Shown here piece by piece: positions 43,418 to 54,098 of a DNA stretch of 64,000 nucleotides. The DNA lies in assembly GCA_026415295.1 (NCBI GenBank), contig JAOAHJ010000004.1:1-64000 (forward strand), in the 5' to 3' direction. Within the stretch, counting starts at the first letter, position 1. Every line of letters starts with the position of its first letter. The translations under genes and the position numbers were made by a program. This DNA is from Spirochaetota bacterium (GTDB taxonomy: Bacteria > Spirochaetota > JAAYUW01 > JAOAHJ01). A model generated the notes under the pieces. It ran no database searches and was not told where the DNA came from. It saw only the letters and a program-made list of their open reading frames with translations.

Positions 43418-43462
43418 AAAGGGGTTATCTCTTATTGAAAGGGGTAACCCCTTTTTATTTTT
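43418..43462 (+). terminator. Rho-independent terminator after oppA
   Basis: Inverted repeat AAAGGGGTTA (43418-43427) with TAACCCCTTT (43445-43454), loop 17 bases, followed by a T-rich run. It stands 43 bases after the solute-binding protein gene. A repeat of GGGGT inside the loop (43441-43445) allows an alternative pairing. Confidence 0.85.
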
Positions 43463-43542
43463 GAAAAAATAAAAAAATGATATATATTTTATTAAATCTA
43501 TAAATATTATTTAGAATTAAGATAATATTTTAGGAGGGGGCT

Positions 43543-44040
43543 TTGGAAATATTTAAGATTATAAACTATTTTGATTTTTTTTCTTTACTTTTAGTTTTAT
43601 CAATTTCAATCACTTCGTATTTTAAAGGATTTTTGAAAAAATTGTTTTCTTTAGCTTATATTATTGCTAGTTTTTTATTTACATTTTTTATTTCTGAAAG
43701 TATTAAAAAATTTGTTTTTTCAAAATGGGGGAAAATATACTTTTTAGTTATTATTCTATTTTTTCTTGTTTTTTTATTTTTTTATCTTATTTTGAAACTT
43801 ATATTTAACCCTCTTCTTTCTGGTTATGAAAATAATGCAAATTATTCTTGGATTGGGGGATTGAATAGGAGTCTTGGATTTATAGTAGGATTTGTTGAAG
43901 CTTTTATAATAATTATATTAATATTGATTTTATATTATAAATATATAAAGAATCTTCAAATTAAATTTATCAATGATATATTTAGTTCTTCATTTTCTTA
44001 TAAACTTTTTCTTAGATTGAAAGATATTTTTATTAAATAG
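43543..44040 (+). CDS. CvpA-family membrane protein (TTG start)
   Basis: Four-helix inner-membrane protein of the CvpA/colicin V production family. The diagnostic C-terminal segment WIGGLNRSLGFIVGFVEAF (about residues 105-123) and the N-terminal SYFKGFLKKLFSLAY (about 26-40) are present. The TTG start is well supported by a very strong GGAGGGG site. The gene is first in a row with a FliG-like gene and mutS2; cvpA next to mutS2 is also common in Firmicutes. The biochemical role of CvpA proteins is unclear. Confidence 0.85.
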   Translation: MEIFKIINYFDFFSLLLVLSISITSYFKGFLKKLFSLAYIIASFLFTFFISESIKKFVFSKWGKIYFLVIILFFLVFLFFYLILKLIFNPLLSGYENNANYSWIGGLNRSLGFIVGFVEAFIIIILILILYYKYIKNLQIKFINDIFSSSFSYKLFLRLKDIFIK

Positions 44041-44119
44041 AATAAGTTTTTATTATTCAAGCAATAACAAAGTTACAATTAATAATAAAAGAACATTCAA
44101 ATTTAGTAAGAGTTTTAAT

Positions 44120-44818
44120 ATGTTATTAAAAAAGAGATTTGCAGAAAGGTTAAAAGAATTGATAAAATTAAAAAATTTATCAAATAAAGATATAGAAGTC
44201 CTTGAAAGGAAAAAATATATTCCTTTAATTGAAGAGATTATTGGAAATGGTTATATTATAAATGATGAAAAAATTAAAATTTATAAGAAAGACAAAATAA
44301 TTGGAATAAAAATTGGAAATTTAATTATAAAATTAATTTACGATTTAACCTTTGATGATAATTCTAAAACTATGATAATTCCTTTATCTATTGATGAAGG
44401 TGATCTATTGATGGTTAAATTGATTGATGAAAAATCTGATATTGAATCTATTTTGAATTATATTATGAGTTATTTAAATGAAAAAGAAAAAAATGTGGTT
44501 TTAGAAAATATTAAAAATGTGGATGAAGAGTTATATTGGAAATTTTCAAAAAATTTTCCTCCAATTACAAAGATTTCTGGTATTCTTGATGATATTGTTG
44601 CTAAAACTTGTGAAAGAATGAGCAACTTAGAACTTGTTTCAATACTTTCTATAATGGATGGAAAGGAAAGAAGAAAAATTTATAGAAATGTTTCTGAAAA
44701 TAGAAGTATTATTTTGCAGGAAGAACTCGATTACATAACTTATTTTACAAAAAGTGAAATAAGAAAATCTTTAAATAAATTTTATAAACTTCTTCAACAA
44801 TTTTTAAATGAAAATTAA
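44120..44818 (+). CDS. FliG-C-like helical protein
   Basis: Unrecognised at full length (232 residues). The C-terminal 90 residues (about 140-230) resemble the middle/C-terminal modules of flagellar switch protein FliG: a segment GILDDIVAKTCERMSNLELVS, then SIMDGKERRKIYRNVSENRS with the pattern of FliG helices, then EELDYITYFTKSEIRKSLNK. The first 100 residues contain a basic start and a small beta-rich part (KIKIYKKDKIIGIKIGNLII). No membrane helix. It lies between cvpA and mutS2, away from any flagellar gene. It may be a FliG- or MgtE-N-like scaffold module used outside the flagellum. Low confidence in the homology. Confidence 0.6.
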   Translation: MLLKKRFAERLKELIKLKNLSNKDIEVLERKKYIPLIEEIIGNGYIINDEKIKIYKKDKIIGIKIGNLIIKLIYDLTFDDNSKTMIIPLSIDEGDLLMVKLIDEKSDIESILNYIMSYLNEKEKNVVLENIKNVDEELYWKFSKNFPPITKISGILDDIVAKTCERMSNLELVSILSIMDGKERRKIYRNVSENRSIILQEELDYITYFTKSEIRKSLNKFYKLLQQFLNEN

Positions 44819-44854
44819 AATTTTAATTTATTTCAAATTTAAATTGTGGTGTTT

Positions 44855-47200
44855 ATGGATTTTGATACTATAAGAATTTTAGAATTTAATAAAATAATAG
44901 AAGAATTGAGTTTATATTGTAAAACTTTTGATGGAAAAGAAAATATAAAAAATATAAAATTCTATTATGACAAAGATTCTTTAAAAATAGAGCAAGATAT
45001 TATTGAAGAATTTTATAGTTTAAAAGTTAAAGGAATTAATTACAATCCAATAAATTTAGACTCATTTTCCCAAATTTTTTCTAAAATAGTTGCAGGAATT
45101 GTGCCAGAAATTGATGAATTCAAAAATATTTTTGTTTTATTGCAAGAATCGATAAATTTTAGAAACTTTTTTATAAAAAATAAGAATAATTTTATAAATT
45201 TCCTTAAAAAGTATAATATTAAGTTTTATGATTTTTCTGATATTTTGGATTTTTTCAATAAAATATTTGATAATGAATTTAATATAAAAGATAGTGCATC
45301 TGTAAGATTAAAAGAAATAAGAGTTTTAATTACTAGTATTGAGAGAAAGTTAAGAAACTTAATAGATAGTTATTTTAAGAGATCAGATCTGCAAGAAATA
45401 CTTGCATCAGATTCATTTATAATTAAAAATAATAAATTTTTAATACCAGTAAAAACAAATTTTAAAGGAAAAATCAAAGGTATAATTTCAGAAATTTCAT
45501 CATCAGGAAAAACTTTTTTTATAGAAACTTATGAAATGATTGAATTAAATAATAAACTTTTTAGCTTAAAGTCTGAGGAGATTATTGAGATCTATAGAAT
45601 ATTAAGAGAATTATCTATTAATTTAAGAAACGAAATTGATGATATAAAAGCATTTTATGATCAATATATTATTGTTGACATTTATATAGCAAAAGTTTCA
45701 TATTTTTTTGATAAAAAATGGGAAAGAGCTTTTATTACTGAAAATGAAATTGTGTTAAATGATTGTTATCATCCATTTTTAAAAGATCCTGTAAAAAACA
45801 ATTTAAAATTTAATAAAGATAAGCCTGTTATTATAATTTCTGGACCAAATACTGGAGGTAAAACTGTATTACTAAAAACTATAGGCTTAATTGCTTTACT
45901 TTTTCAAGCTGGTTTTTTTATCCCAACAGGTTATAATTCTAAATTGCCAATATTTAATAATATTTTTATTGATTGTGGAGATGAACAATCTATAGATAGA
46001 TCTCTTTCAACTTTTTCTTCTCATTTATTAAAAATTGACAAAATAATAAAAAATTCTGACTCAAATTCTCTCGTTTTAATAGATGAAATTGGAACTGGTA
46101 CATCACCTGAAGAAGGAGAAGCTTTATCTATTGCTATTGTAGAAAAATTAAAAAGTAAGGGTTGTTTTTCTATTATATCTTCTCATTTCGAAAAAGTTAA
46201 ACTGTTAGGGTTAAAAAATGATAAAATTTTATCTTGTTCGATGAGGTTTGATTCTAAGAATTTAAAACCATTATACATATTTGATCAAAATATATTTGGG
46301 CAATCTTTTGCAATTGAAATTGCTGAAAGCTTGAATTTTGATAGTGAAATAATTAATACTGCTAAAAATCTCTTAAAAAGAAAGTTTGATAACTTTTTGG
46401 TACTAAAAATAGAAGATATTTTAAATGAGTATAATAGCAAAATAAAGGAATTGGATTTAATTAAGAAAGAATATGAAAAAAAATTGGAGGAAATAAAAAA
46501 ATTGGAAGAGAAATATAGTAAAGATTCTAAAGAGATTAAAAATGAACTAATTAAAAATTTTTACAATGAGTTTTTAAATTTTAAGAAAGATATAGAAAAA
46601 GAGATTAATTTAATTAAAACTAAAGGTTATGATAAATCTATCTCTAAAAACATAACTCAAAAATTTAATCAATTTAGTGAAATGAATTTTATTAAAAATA
46701 AAGATGAAGAGGGTCCTTTTAAAAATCAAGTGGAAAATTTAGAAGATTATAAAGATAATAAAAAATTCAAGTTTAATATAGGGGATTTTGTTAAAATTAA
46801 AGATTTAAATACTATTGGGAAAGTTTTAGGAATAAAAGGAGATAAAATTAGAGTTAACATAAACAATATTATTTTTGAAACTATTAAGGAAAATCTCCAA
46901 ATTGTCGATCATAATGATAAGAGAGAAACTTATTCTTTTAATTCATCAAGTAAAAATATAAAATATGAAATTGATTTAAGAGGATTTAAGGTATATGAAG
47001 CTGAAGCAAAACTTGATGAATTTTTGGATAAAGCTCTCCTTTCAAATTATGAAAAGCTTTATATCATACATGGAAAGGGAGATGGTATATTAAGTAGATT
47101 TGTCCATGAATATTTAAAAAGTAAAAAATTTGTGAAAAGTTTCTCTTTTGCCCCTATCGAGGAAGGAGGAAACGGATGTACAATAGTATTTCTCAAATAG
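44855..47200 (+). CDS. mutS2: Endonuclease MutS2
   Basis: MutS-like ATPase with a C-terminal Smr nuclease domain, known to suppress homologous recombination and to act on collided ribosomes. The N-terminus starts DFDTIRILEFNKIIEEL, typical of MutS2. Walker A SGPNTGGKTVLLKTIG lies at about residues 329-344 and Walker B LVLIDEIGTGTSPEEG near 408. A long coiled coil follows (about 520-600). The Smr domain covers about 705-781, with DLRGFKVYEAE and YIIHGKGDGILS. I chose the ATG at 44855; two GTG codons lie just upstream. Length 781 is normal. Its last 25 bases overlap the next gene. Confidence 0.95.
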   Translation: MDFDTIRILEFNKIIEELSLYCKTFDGKENIKNIKFYYDKDSLKIEQDIIEEFYSLKVKGINYNPINLDSFSQIFSKIVAGIVPEIDEFKNIFVLLQESINFRNFFIKNKNNFINFLKKYNIKFYDFSDILDFFNKIFDNEFNIKDSASVRLKEIRVLITSIERKLRNLIDSYFKRSDLQEILASDSFIIKNNKFLIPVKTNFKGKIKGIISEISSSGKTFFIETYEMIELNNKLFSLKSEEIIEIYRILRELSINLRNEIDDIKAFYDQYIIVDIYIAKVSYFFDKKWERAFITENEIVLNDCYHPFLKDPVKNNLKFNKDKPVIIISGPNTGGKTVLLKTIGLIALLFQAGFFIPTGYNSKLPIFNNIFIDCGDEQSIDRSLSTFSSHLLKIDKIIKNSDSNSLVLIDEIGTGTSPEEGEALSIAIVEKLKSKGCFSIISSHFEKVKLLGLKNDKILSCSMRFDSKNLKPLYIFDQNIFGQSFAIEIAESLNFDSEIINTAKNLLKRKFDNFLVLKIEDILNEYNSKIKELDLIKKEYEKKLEEIKKLEEKYSKDSKEIKNELIKNFYNEFLNFKKDIEKEINLIKTKGYDKSISKNITQKFNQFSEMNFIKNKDEEGPFKNQVENLEDYKDNKKFKFNIGDFVKIKDLNTIGKVLGIKGDKIRVNINNIIFETIKENLQIVDHNDKRETYSFNSSSKNIKYEIDLRGFKVYEAEAKLDEFLDKALLSNYEKLYIIHGKGDGILSRFVHEYLKSKKFVKSFSFAPIEEGGNGCTIVFLK

Positions 47201-47973
47201 TTAATATTCAAAAGGATATATTAAAATCTCTCTCTGAACAAGAAATTCTAGACATGCTTTATAGAATTTCTTCTAGTAATTGGTTTAAAGGAATTAAGCT
47301 TGGAACTGAAGTTGAAGGTAATACTTTTGAAGAAATCAAAACTGTCAGAGAACTTTTCCCAAAGCAAACAATAAAATTTAAAGTTGGTGGAGCTGGAGCT
47401 AAAAATGATATTAGAATGGCCTTTATTTTAAGAGTGAATTCAATTATTTTACCTATGGCAGAAACAGAATATGCAATAGAAAATTTTTTAGAAACTTATC
47501 AAGAGTTTAGAGATATATTTGGATTTGACATAGATTTATCTATTAATGTTGAAACTATAACTTTGGTTAAAAATTTTGAGAAAATAAAACATTTTCTAAA
47601 ATATTTTAAACAAGTTACTATAGGTAGGACTGATCTTTCTCAATCGATGAAAGAAGATGTTAATAGTATGAGAGTTCTTGAAATAGTTAAGTATGTAATT
47701 GATGTTGTTAGAGGATATAAAAGAGATATTTTAATTTCTATTGGCGGAAAAATTACTCCCAAGGCGTCAAGAAGAATAAATATGTTATGCGATTCAGATT
47801 TTTTAAATACTCAATTTGTGTATGTTACAAACAATAAAAATGTAGAAAAAAATATTAGGCTAGCACTAATTTTTGAATCTCTTTTATATACTTTATTTTA
47901 TAAAAGGAATTTAAGAACAGATTTTGAATTAGATAGATTTATTAATGACCATTATAACAGATTAGAAAAATAA
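47176..47973 (+). CDS. HpcH/HpaI aldolase/citrate-lyase-like protein
   Basis: TIM-barrel protein of the HpcH/HpaI aldolase or citrate-lyase beta superfamily. Recognisable elements: KLGTEVEGNTF near residue 40, the Gly/Ala-rich strand KFKVGGAGAKNDIRMA near 68-83, IILPMAETEYAIENF near 93-107, the strand LSINVETITLV near 123 and TIGRTDLSQS near 147-156, equivalent to the phosphate/metal loop IGxxDLS. The usual metal-binding Glu/Asp pair may be in the METE and NVET segments. The substrate is unknown. Its ATG, with an excellent AAGGAGG site, lies inside the end of mutS2 (25-base overlap), implying translational coupling. Confidence 0.75.
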   Translation: MYNSISQIVNIQKDILKSLSEQEILDMLYRISSSNWFKGIKLGTEVEGNTFEEIKTVRELFPKQTIKFKVGGAGAKNDIRMAFILRVNSIILPMAETEYAIENFLETYQEFRDIFGFDIDLSINVETITLVKNFEKIKHFLKYFKQVTIGRTDLSQSMKEDVNSMRVLEIVKYVIDVVRGYKRDILISIGGKITPKASRRINMLCDSDFLNTQFVYVTNNKNVEKNIRLALIFESLLYTLFYKRNLRTDFELDRFINDHYNRLEK

Positions 47974-48258
47974 AAATTAAATTAAATTAAAATATATATC
48001 TTTCTTAATTAGATTATCATATTTAATTTATAATTATTAATAGATTTATTTATAATTAATAATAAATCAAAATTTAATTTCAAAATATAAAAAATTAAAT
48101 TAAAAGTGTGTTTTAAAAATTTCTAATCATAATATTATCATATAAAAAATTTATTTAATTTTAATTTTACCTTTTTGATTTTATTAAAAAATCTGATAAA
48201 TTTTAGTGGAAATTGCAGTTTTATTTAATATTTTATTTATTTAAATGAGGTTTTTAAT
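47974..48258. other. AT-rich intergenic stretch
   Basis: About 285 bases before gatB, nearly all A and T. No open frame, hairpin or promoter with good match is visible beyond scattered TATAAT-like strings. Confidence 0.4.
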
Positions 48259-49701
48259 ATGGAAAACTTTAATGTTGTTATTGGAATAGAGATCCATATA
48301 CAACTTAATACCAAAACTAAAGCTTTTTGCAGATGTTCAACTAGTTCAAATATTCTTAAGCCTAATCAAAATATTTGTCCTATATGTGTTGGTGAGCCTG
48401 GTACATTACCAAATGTTAATAGAGAAATAGTTTTAAAAGGAATTAAAATAGGGTTAGCCTTAAATTGTAAAGTAAATAGCATTCTTAAATTTGACAGAAA
48501 AAATTATTTCTATCCAGATTTGCCTAAAGGATATCAAATAACACAATATGATATGCCTATTGCTTATGATGGATATATTGAAATACCAGATGAAAACTTG
48601 AATTTTAAAAAAATAGGAATTGAAAGGGTTCATTTAGAAGAAGATACTGCAAAAATGCTTCATTATAAAGATTATAATATTACTTATATTGATTTTAATA
48701 GAGCTGGAATTCCTCTTGTAGAAATAGTTTCGAAACCAGATATCAAATCACCAGTTGAAGCAGCAAATTATGTAAAACAAATAAAGAGAGAAATAGAATA
48801 TACAGAGACATCCACATGTTCTTTGGAAGATGGTTCAATGAGATGTGATATTAATGTATCTGTCAATGAACCTGGGAAACCATTATCTTATAAAGTTGAA
48901 ATAAAGAATCTTAATTCTATATCATCAATTAAAAAAGCTCTTGAATATGAAATAGAACTCCAAAAAAATAAATTAAGAAGAGGAGAAAAAATAGAAACAG
49001 AAACAAAACTTTATGATGTTGAAAAGGAGATTACCATTTCAATGAGAAGTAAAGAACTAGCTTCAGATTATAGATATTTTCCTGAACCAGATATACCTCT
49101 TGTAAGTATTACCAATGAAATTATAAATGAAGTTAAAGCTAAAATTTATGAATCACCAAATATGAAAATAAAAAGGTTCATAAATGATTACAAAATTTCT
49201 TTTTATTATGCAGATATAATAATATCAAGAAAAGATATTGCAAATTATTACGAAGAAGCTGTTTCTATTTCACAAGACCCTGTTAAAACAGCAAATTATC
49301 TTATATCAGATATATTTGGGGTATTAAATGATGAAAAGAAAGATTTTTCAGAAAATAAGCTTTCCTCAAAAGATTTTGGTTTGCTCATAAAAAAATTAAA
49401 TGAGGGCAGCTTTACTCAAAAATCTTTTAAAGAAAACCTACCTAATATTATAAAAGGAAATCTTTCAGTTGATGATTTTTTGAACAAAAACATTAAAATA
49501 GTTGATGAAAATTTTATTTCAAGTATAATTGATAAAGTTATAGATAAAGAAAGAGACGATGCAATTAAAAAATATTTAAATGGTAAAACATCAGTTTTTG
49601 GTTATTTAGTAGGAGAGATCATGAAAGAGACTAAAGGTCAAGCAGACACTACTATTGTAAATAAAGTTTTAAAGGATAAACTTAACAAAATTGGGAAATA
49701 A
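48259..49701 (+). CDS. gatB: Asp-tRNA(Asn)/Glu-tRNA(Gln) amidotransferase subunit B
   Basis: Kinase subunit of the GatCAB amidotransferase, which converts misacylated Glu-tRNA(Gln) or Asp-tRNA(Asn) in the cytoplasm. Typical blocks: GIEIHIQLNTKTKAFC (about residues 9-24), CPICVGEPGTLPNVN (about 40-54), YFYPDLPKGYQITQYD (about 82-97), IERVHLEEDTAKM (about 123-135) and DFNRAGIPLVEIV (about 149-161). The four zinc-binding Cys come from CRCST and CPIC. The YqeY-like tail ends with KGQADTTIVNKVLKDKL. 480 residues is standard. GAGG ribosome binding site. gatA and gatC are not in the window. Confidence 0.96.
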   Translation: MENFNVVIGIEIHIQLNTKTKAFCRCSTSSNILKPNQNICPICVGEPGTLPNVNREIVLKGIKIGLALNCKVNSILKFDRKNYFYPDLPKGYQITQYDMPIAYDGYIEIPDENLNFKKIGIERVHLEEDTAKMLHYKDYNITYIDFNRAGIPLVEIVSKPDIKSPVEAANYVKQIKREIEYTETSTCSLEDGSMRCDINVSVNEPGKPLSYKVEIKNLNSISSIKKALEYEIELQKNKLRRGEKIETETKLYDVEKEITISMRSKELASDYRYFPEPDIPLVSITNEIINEVKAKIYESPNMKIKRFINDYKISFYYADIIISRKDIANYYEEAVSISQDPVKTANYLISDIFGVLNDEKKDFSENKLSSKDFGLLIKKLNEGSFTQKSFKENLPNIIKGNLSVDDFLNKNIKIVDENFISSIIDKVIDKERDDAIKKYLNGKTSVFGYLVGEIMKETKGQADTTIVNKVLKDKLNKIGK

Positions 49702-49779
49702 CCTAATTTTTTTTTTATTAAAAAAGAGGTATGCAAATAATAAAAAAACTTTTTATATTTAATAAGGAGTTATAAATTT

Positions 49780-50445
49780 ATGAATAGTAATATAAATAAT
49801 AAGAGCAGAGGTAGCTTCAGAAATTTTTTCAAAAGAAAAAATAGAGAGAATAAACCAAGAAATAAAGATTGGTTTGATAAAAATAAACAAGAAAGTAAAA
49901 CATTTTCTTATAAAACTTCTATAAAGTATGAACCTATAACCAAAAAAAAAGATAGTTATTTAAATGATGATCAAGAAGAATTAAGAAATGAATATATTAA
50001 TAATATAGGTGATAATAAGAATAATAATATTGAATTTCAAAAAAGCCCAGATAATTTTTTAATAAATAAAGAATCAGAAGAGTTAACTAAAGATGATACT
50101 ATATTTAATAATATGAATTTTAAAGATAGAGTTTTTGAAACAAATAAATCAAATTGTTCTATTTGTGGAAAAGTTGTATTTGATAAATCTAGTGCTTTTT
50201 TAATTAATGATGAAAAAGGTGAGGAACTTATTTGTTTTGAATGTGCAAAAAATCAGATAGAAAAAAAATATAATATATCTCAAAGAAACAAAATAATTTA
50301 TCTTGGGGCAGGGACCTTTGGAGAAATAAGACAAATTAAAGGAGAAAAAGGTTTTGTAATCCTAAGAAGATTTAAATTTTGCTCTCCAAAACATGAAAAA
50401 TTTTCAAACGCTTATTTACCAGATAATATAGAGGAAATTAAATAG
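49780..50445 (+). CDS. Zinc-ribbon protein with disordered N-terminus
   Basis: Hypothetical protein of 221 residues. The first 125 residues are low-complexity, very rich in Asn, Lys, Glu and Ser and probably disordered, with a strongly basic start (RGSFRNFFKRKNRENKPRNK) that could bind RNA or DNA. From about residue 126 there is a treble-clef or zinc-ribbon-like domain with Cys pairs CSICGK (about 127-132) and CFECAK (about 151-156), followed by a compact beta domain (IIYLGAGTFGEIRQI). AGGAG ribosome binding site. It sits between gatB and tgt, so a translation-linked role is possible (inference). Family not recognised. Confidence 0.65.
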   Translation: MNSNINNKSRGSFRNFFKRKNRENKPRNKDWFDKNKQESKTFSYKTSIKYEPITKKKDSYLNDDQEELRNEYINNIGDNKNNNIEFQKSPDNFLINKESEELTKDDTIFNNMNFKDRVFETNKSNCSICGKVVFDKSSAFLINDEKGEELICFECAKNQIEKKYNISQRNKIIYLGAGTFGEIRQIKGEKGFVILRRFKFCSPKHEKFSNAYLPDNIEEIK

Positions 50446-50592
50446 AAACAATAGATTTAAGTTATTAAATTAATATAAAAATTTTGAATTGCTTATAATT
50501 TATCAACATTTTTTATTAATTTAAAATAAATATTAATTAAAAATAAAAAAATTTTTAATTTATATTAGAAAGTTAACTAATTTTTTAGATAG

Positions 50593-51723
<1,131 letters not shown>

Positions 51724-51767
51724 GTTTATTTAAATAAAGTTTAATAAAATAATTTGGGAGGTTTTTT

Positions 51768-52259
51768 ATGGATATTAAAATTGTCGAAATAAAAAAGCCA
51801 GAAAATATAAATTTTATATTAGGACAATCTCATTTTATCAAAACTGTTGAGGATATATTTAATGCAATAACTTCTTCTGTTCCTTTTGCTAAATTTGGGA
51901 TTGCTTTTTGTGAAGCTTCAGGAAAAAGACTTATAAGATATAGCGGTACATCTGATGATATGATAAAATTAGCTTTAGAAAATGCAAAAGAAATAGGGTG
52001 TGGACACTCTTTTATTATTTTTATTGAAAACTTTTTCCCTGTAAATATATTGAATACATTAAAACAGGTACCAGAAATATGTAATATTTATTGTGCTACT
52101 GCAAACCCTACAAAAATTGTTATTTTAGAAGAGGGGGAGCAGAGAGGTATAATAGGTATACTTGATGGTTATAGACCTATTGGTGTTGAAGATGAAAATG
52201 AAAAAAAGTGGCGACAAGATTTATTACTCAATTTTGGTTATAGAGAAAAAAAATATTAA
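51768..52259 (+). CDS. Adenosine-specific kinase family protein (DUF355-like)
   Basis: Small 163-residue protein of the family named adenosine-specific kinase after archaeal representatives; physiological role poorly defined. The typical sequence runs through MDIKIVEIKKPENINFILGQ, IFNAITSSVPFAKFGIAFCEASG (about residues 32-54), NAKEIGCGHSFIIF, CATANPTKIVILEEGEQRGIIGILDG (about 109-134) and a YRE-rich end. The family is known to me mostly from archaea and thermophilic bacteria, which hints at lifestyle. GGGAGG ribosome binding site. Position between tgt and lpxB gives no functional clue. Confidence 0.82.
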   Translation: MDIKIVEIKKPENINFILGQSHFIKTVEDIFNAITSSVPFAKFGIAFCEASGKRLIRYSGTSDDMIKLALENAKEIGCGHSFIIFIENFFPVNILNTLKQVPEICNIYCATANPTKIVILEEGEQRGIIGILDGYRPIGVEDENEKKWRQDLLLNFGYREKKY

Positions 52260-52363
52260 ATTTTAATGTTTATGATATTTTTTAATTTTTTAAGTTTTTT
52301 TTATATTAATTAATTTAACTATTTATATTTTTTACTTTATTTAATTTATGTAAAGGATTTTTA

Positions 52364-53578
52364 ATGAAATATAAAAAAAAATTAAAAATAGGTTTTTCTG
52401 TAGGTGAAGTTTCGGGAGATTTTAACGCTTCACTTTTATACAGTAAATTAAAGGAGGTAGCCGAAAAAAACTCTATTTATATGGAAGCATTTGGACTTGG
52501 AGGAAGATTTCTAAGAGAGGAAGGTGTTAATATATTTGCTGATCTTACGCATAGGTCTTCTATAGGAGTTTTTGAGTCTATTCCTTATGCTTTTGATAGA
52601 ATAAAAATTGCCAAAAATTTTATTAGAAAGGTTAAAAATGAGAAACCAGATATTTTTATTTTTGTAGATAATCAAGGTTTTAATATACCTTTATCAAAAG
52701 CTATTAAAGATGTTGATAAATCAATTAAAACTGTATATTATTTCCCTCCACATATATCTATATGGGGACAATGGAATGGTAGGAAATTACAAAAATATAT
52801 AGATTATTTTATAACTCCATTTTATAATGATTATTTAGAATATAAAAAATTTAATGATAAGAATGTATACTTCTTTGGTCATCCCTTTTTTGATAACGAA
52901 TATATTGAATCAAAATTAGCAGAAAAACCACAAATAATTTATAATACAACTAATATTAAAGATAGTTTAATTATTGATTATTCAAAAAATTTAAATTCAA
53001 ATTTTGATTGTGTCTTTTTAATGCCTGGATCTAGAAATCAAGAAATTAATAATTTATTTAAAATTTTTTTAGAAGTTGCTGACAAAATATATAACAAATT
53101 TAATTTAATTTCAATTGTACCATTATCTAACGAAAAGTTTCTTAGTAAAATAATTAAATTTATAGGAAAAAGAAAGAATATAATAGTAATATCAAAAAAT
53201 AATTATTCATTACTTAAAAATTCAAAATTTTGTATAATGTCATCAGGAACAGCTACTTTGGAAGCTTTAATATTAAATGTTCCAATGGCAATATGTTATA
53301 AGATATCTCCAATTACATTTTTTATTGGAAAATTTTTAGTGAACACTAAATGGGTAGGAATGGCTAATATTCTTGCAAATAAAGAAATTGGTAAAGAGTT
53401 TTTGCAAAAAGATTGTAATTCAAATAGTATTTATAGTTATGTTGAACAATATCTAGAAAATAAAGAGCTCTATTATAATCTTAAAAGAGAAAAGTTAGAT
53501 ATATTTAATAAACTAAAAGAAAAATATGGTGGTAATGTAATTGATAAAACTGCAAATTTTTTAATTTCATTAGTCTAA
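52364..53578 (+). CDS. lpxB: Lipid-A-disaccharide synthase
   Basis: Glycosyltransferase family 19 enzyme that condenses UDP-diacylglucosamine with lipid X at the inner membrane, a step in lipid A synthesis. Conserved blocks: VGEVSGDFNASLLYSKLK (about residues 13-30), FGLGGRFLREEGV (about 43-55), SSIGVFESIP (about 65-74), DNQGFNIPLSKAIK (about 103-116), the FGHPFFDNEY region near 170, LMPGSRNQEINNL near 223 and SSGTATLEAL near 298-307. Length 404 is slightly over typical. AGGA ribosome binding site. Other lpx genes are absent from the window. It is evidence for an LPS-type outer membrane. Confidence 0.9.
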   Translation: MKYKKKLKIGFSVGEVSGDFNASLLYSKLKEVAEKNSIYMEAFGLGGRFLREEGVNIFADLTHRSSIGVFESIPYAFDRIKIAKNFIRKVKNEKPDIFIFVDNQGFNIPLSKAIKDVDKSIKTVYYFPPHISIWGQWNGRKLQKYIDYFITPFYNDYLEYKKFNDKNVYFFGHPFFDNEYIESKLAEKPQIIYNTTNIKDSLIIDYSKNLNSNFDCVFLMPGSRNQEINNLFKIFLEVADKIYNKFNLISIVPLSNEKFLSKIIKFIGKRKNIIVISKNNYSLLKNSKFCIMSSGTATLEALILNVPMAICYKISPITFFIGKFLVNTKWVGMANILANKEIGKEFLQKDCNSNSIYSYVEQYLENKELYYNLKREKLDIFNKLKEKYGGNVIDKTANFLISLV

Positions 53579-53625
53579 TCTATTATTTTATTGACTGAAC
53601 AACATAATTTTATTATTTTTAATTT

Positions 53626-54051
53626 ATGAAAAAAAGTATAATAGTAAATTGTCCAAAATGTAATCAAAAATTAAAAATTCCTTATCTTGAAGGTAAAAGA
53701 TTAAAAGTAAAATGCAGAATCTGTAACAATAGTTTTGAATACTTTTCACCAAAACTTAAAAAAAATTTATATAAAGAGATTAAAGAAAACATAGATTCCT
53801 TTTTATATGATATTAAACCATATATTCCAGATTTTTATAAGAAATTTAATTTGTTTTTAAAAAATATTTTAATTAAACTTAAGTACAACTTTGGTTATTT
53901 TTTAGGTAATATTAAATACACAGTCCATAAATTAAAAAATGATTCATACTATAGAAAGAATATTTTAAAGGGAGAAAATTCTGCTCTTTATATTCTTATT
54001 ATTTTAATTTTAATATTTTTCTTTTTGAGATTATTAGTTAGGTTAAGATAA
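53626..54051 (+). CDS. Zinc-ribbon membrane protein (MJ0042-type finger)
   Basis: Hypothetical 141-residue protein. The N-terminus carries a zinc ribbon of the MJ0042 kind, CPKCNQKLKIPYLEGKRLKV followed by KCRICNNSF (Cys pairs near residues 9-12 and 30-33). A basic helical middle part follows and one C-terminal membrane helix (about 120-138) ends in a short Arg-rich tail, so it is probably tail-anchored with the ribbon in the cytoplasm. A TTGACT box lies 35 bases upstream and could drive an almost leaderless transcript. No Shine-Dalgarno sequence. It converges with the EIIA-MgtE gene. Confidence 0.7.
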   Translation: MKKSIIVNCPKCNQKLKIPYLEGKRLKVKCRICNNSFEYFSPKLKKNLYKEIKENIDSFLYDIKPYIPDFYKKFNLFLKNILIKLKYNFGYFLGNIKYTVHKLKNDSYYRKNILKGENSALYILIILILIFFFLRLLVRLR

Positions 54052-54098
54052 CTTAATAAATTTTTTATTCTAATTTATCTTATATAAACCTATATTTT

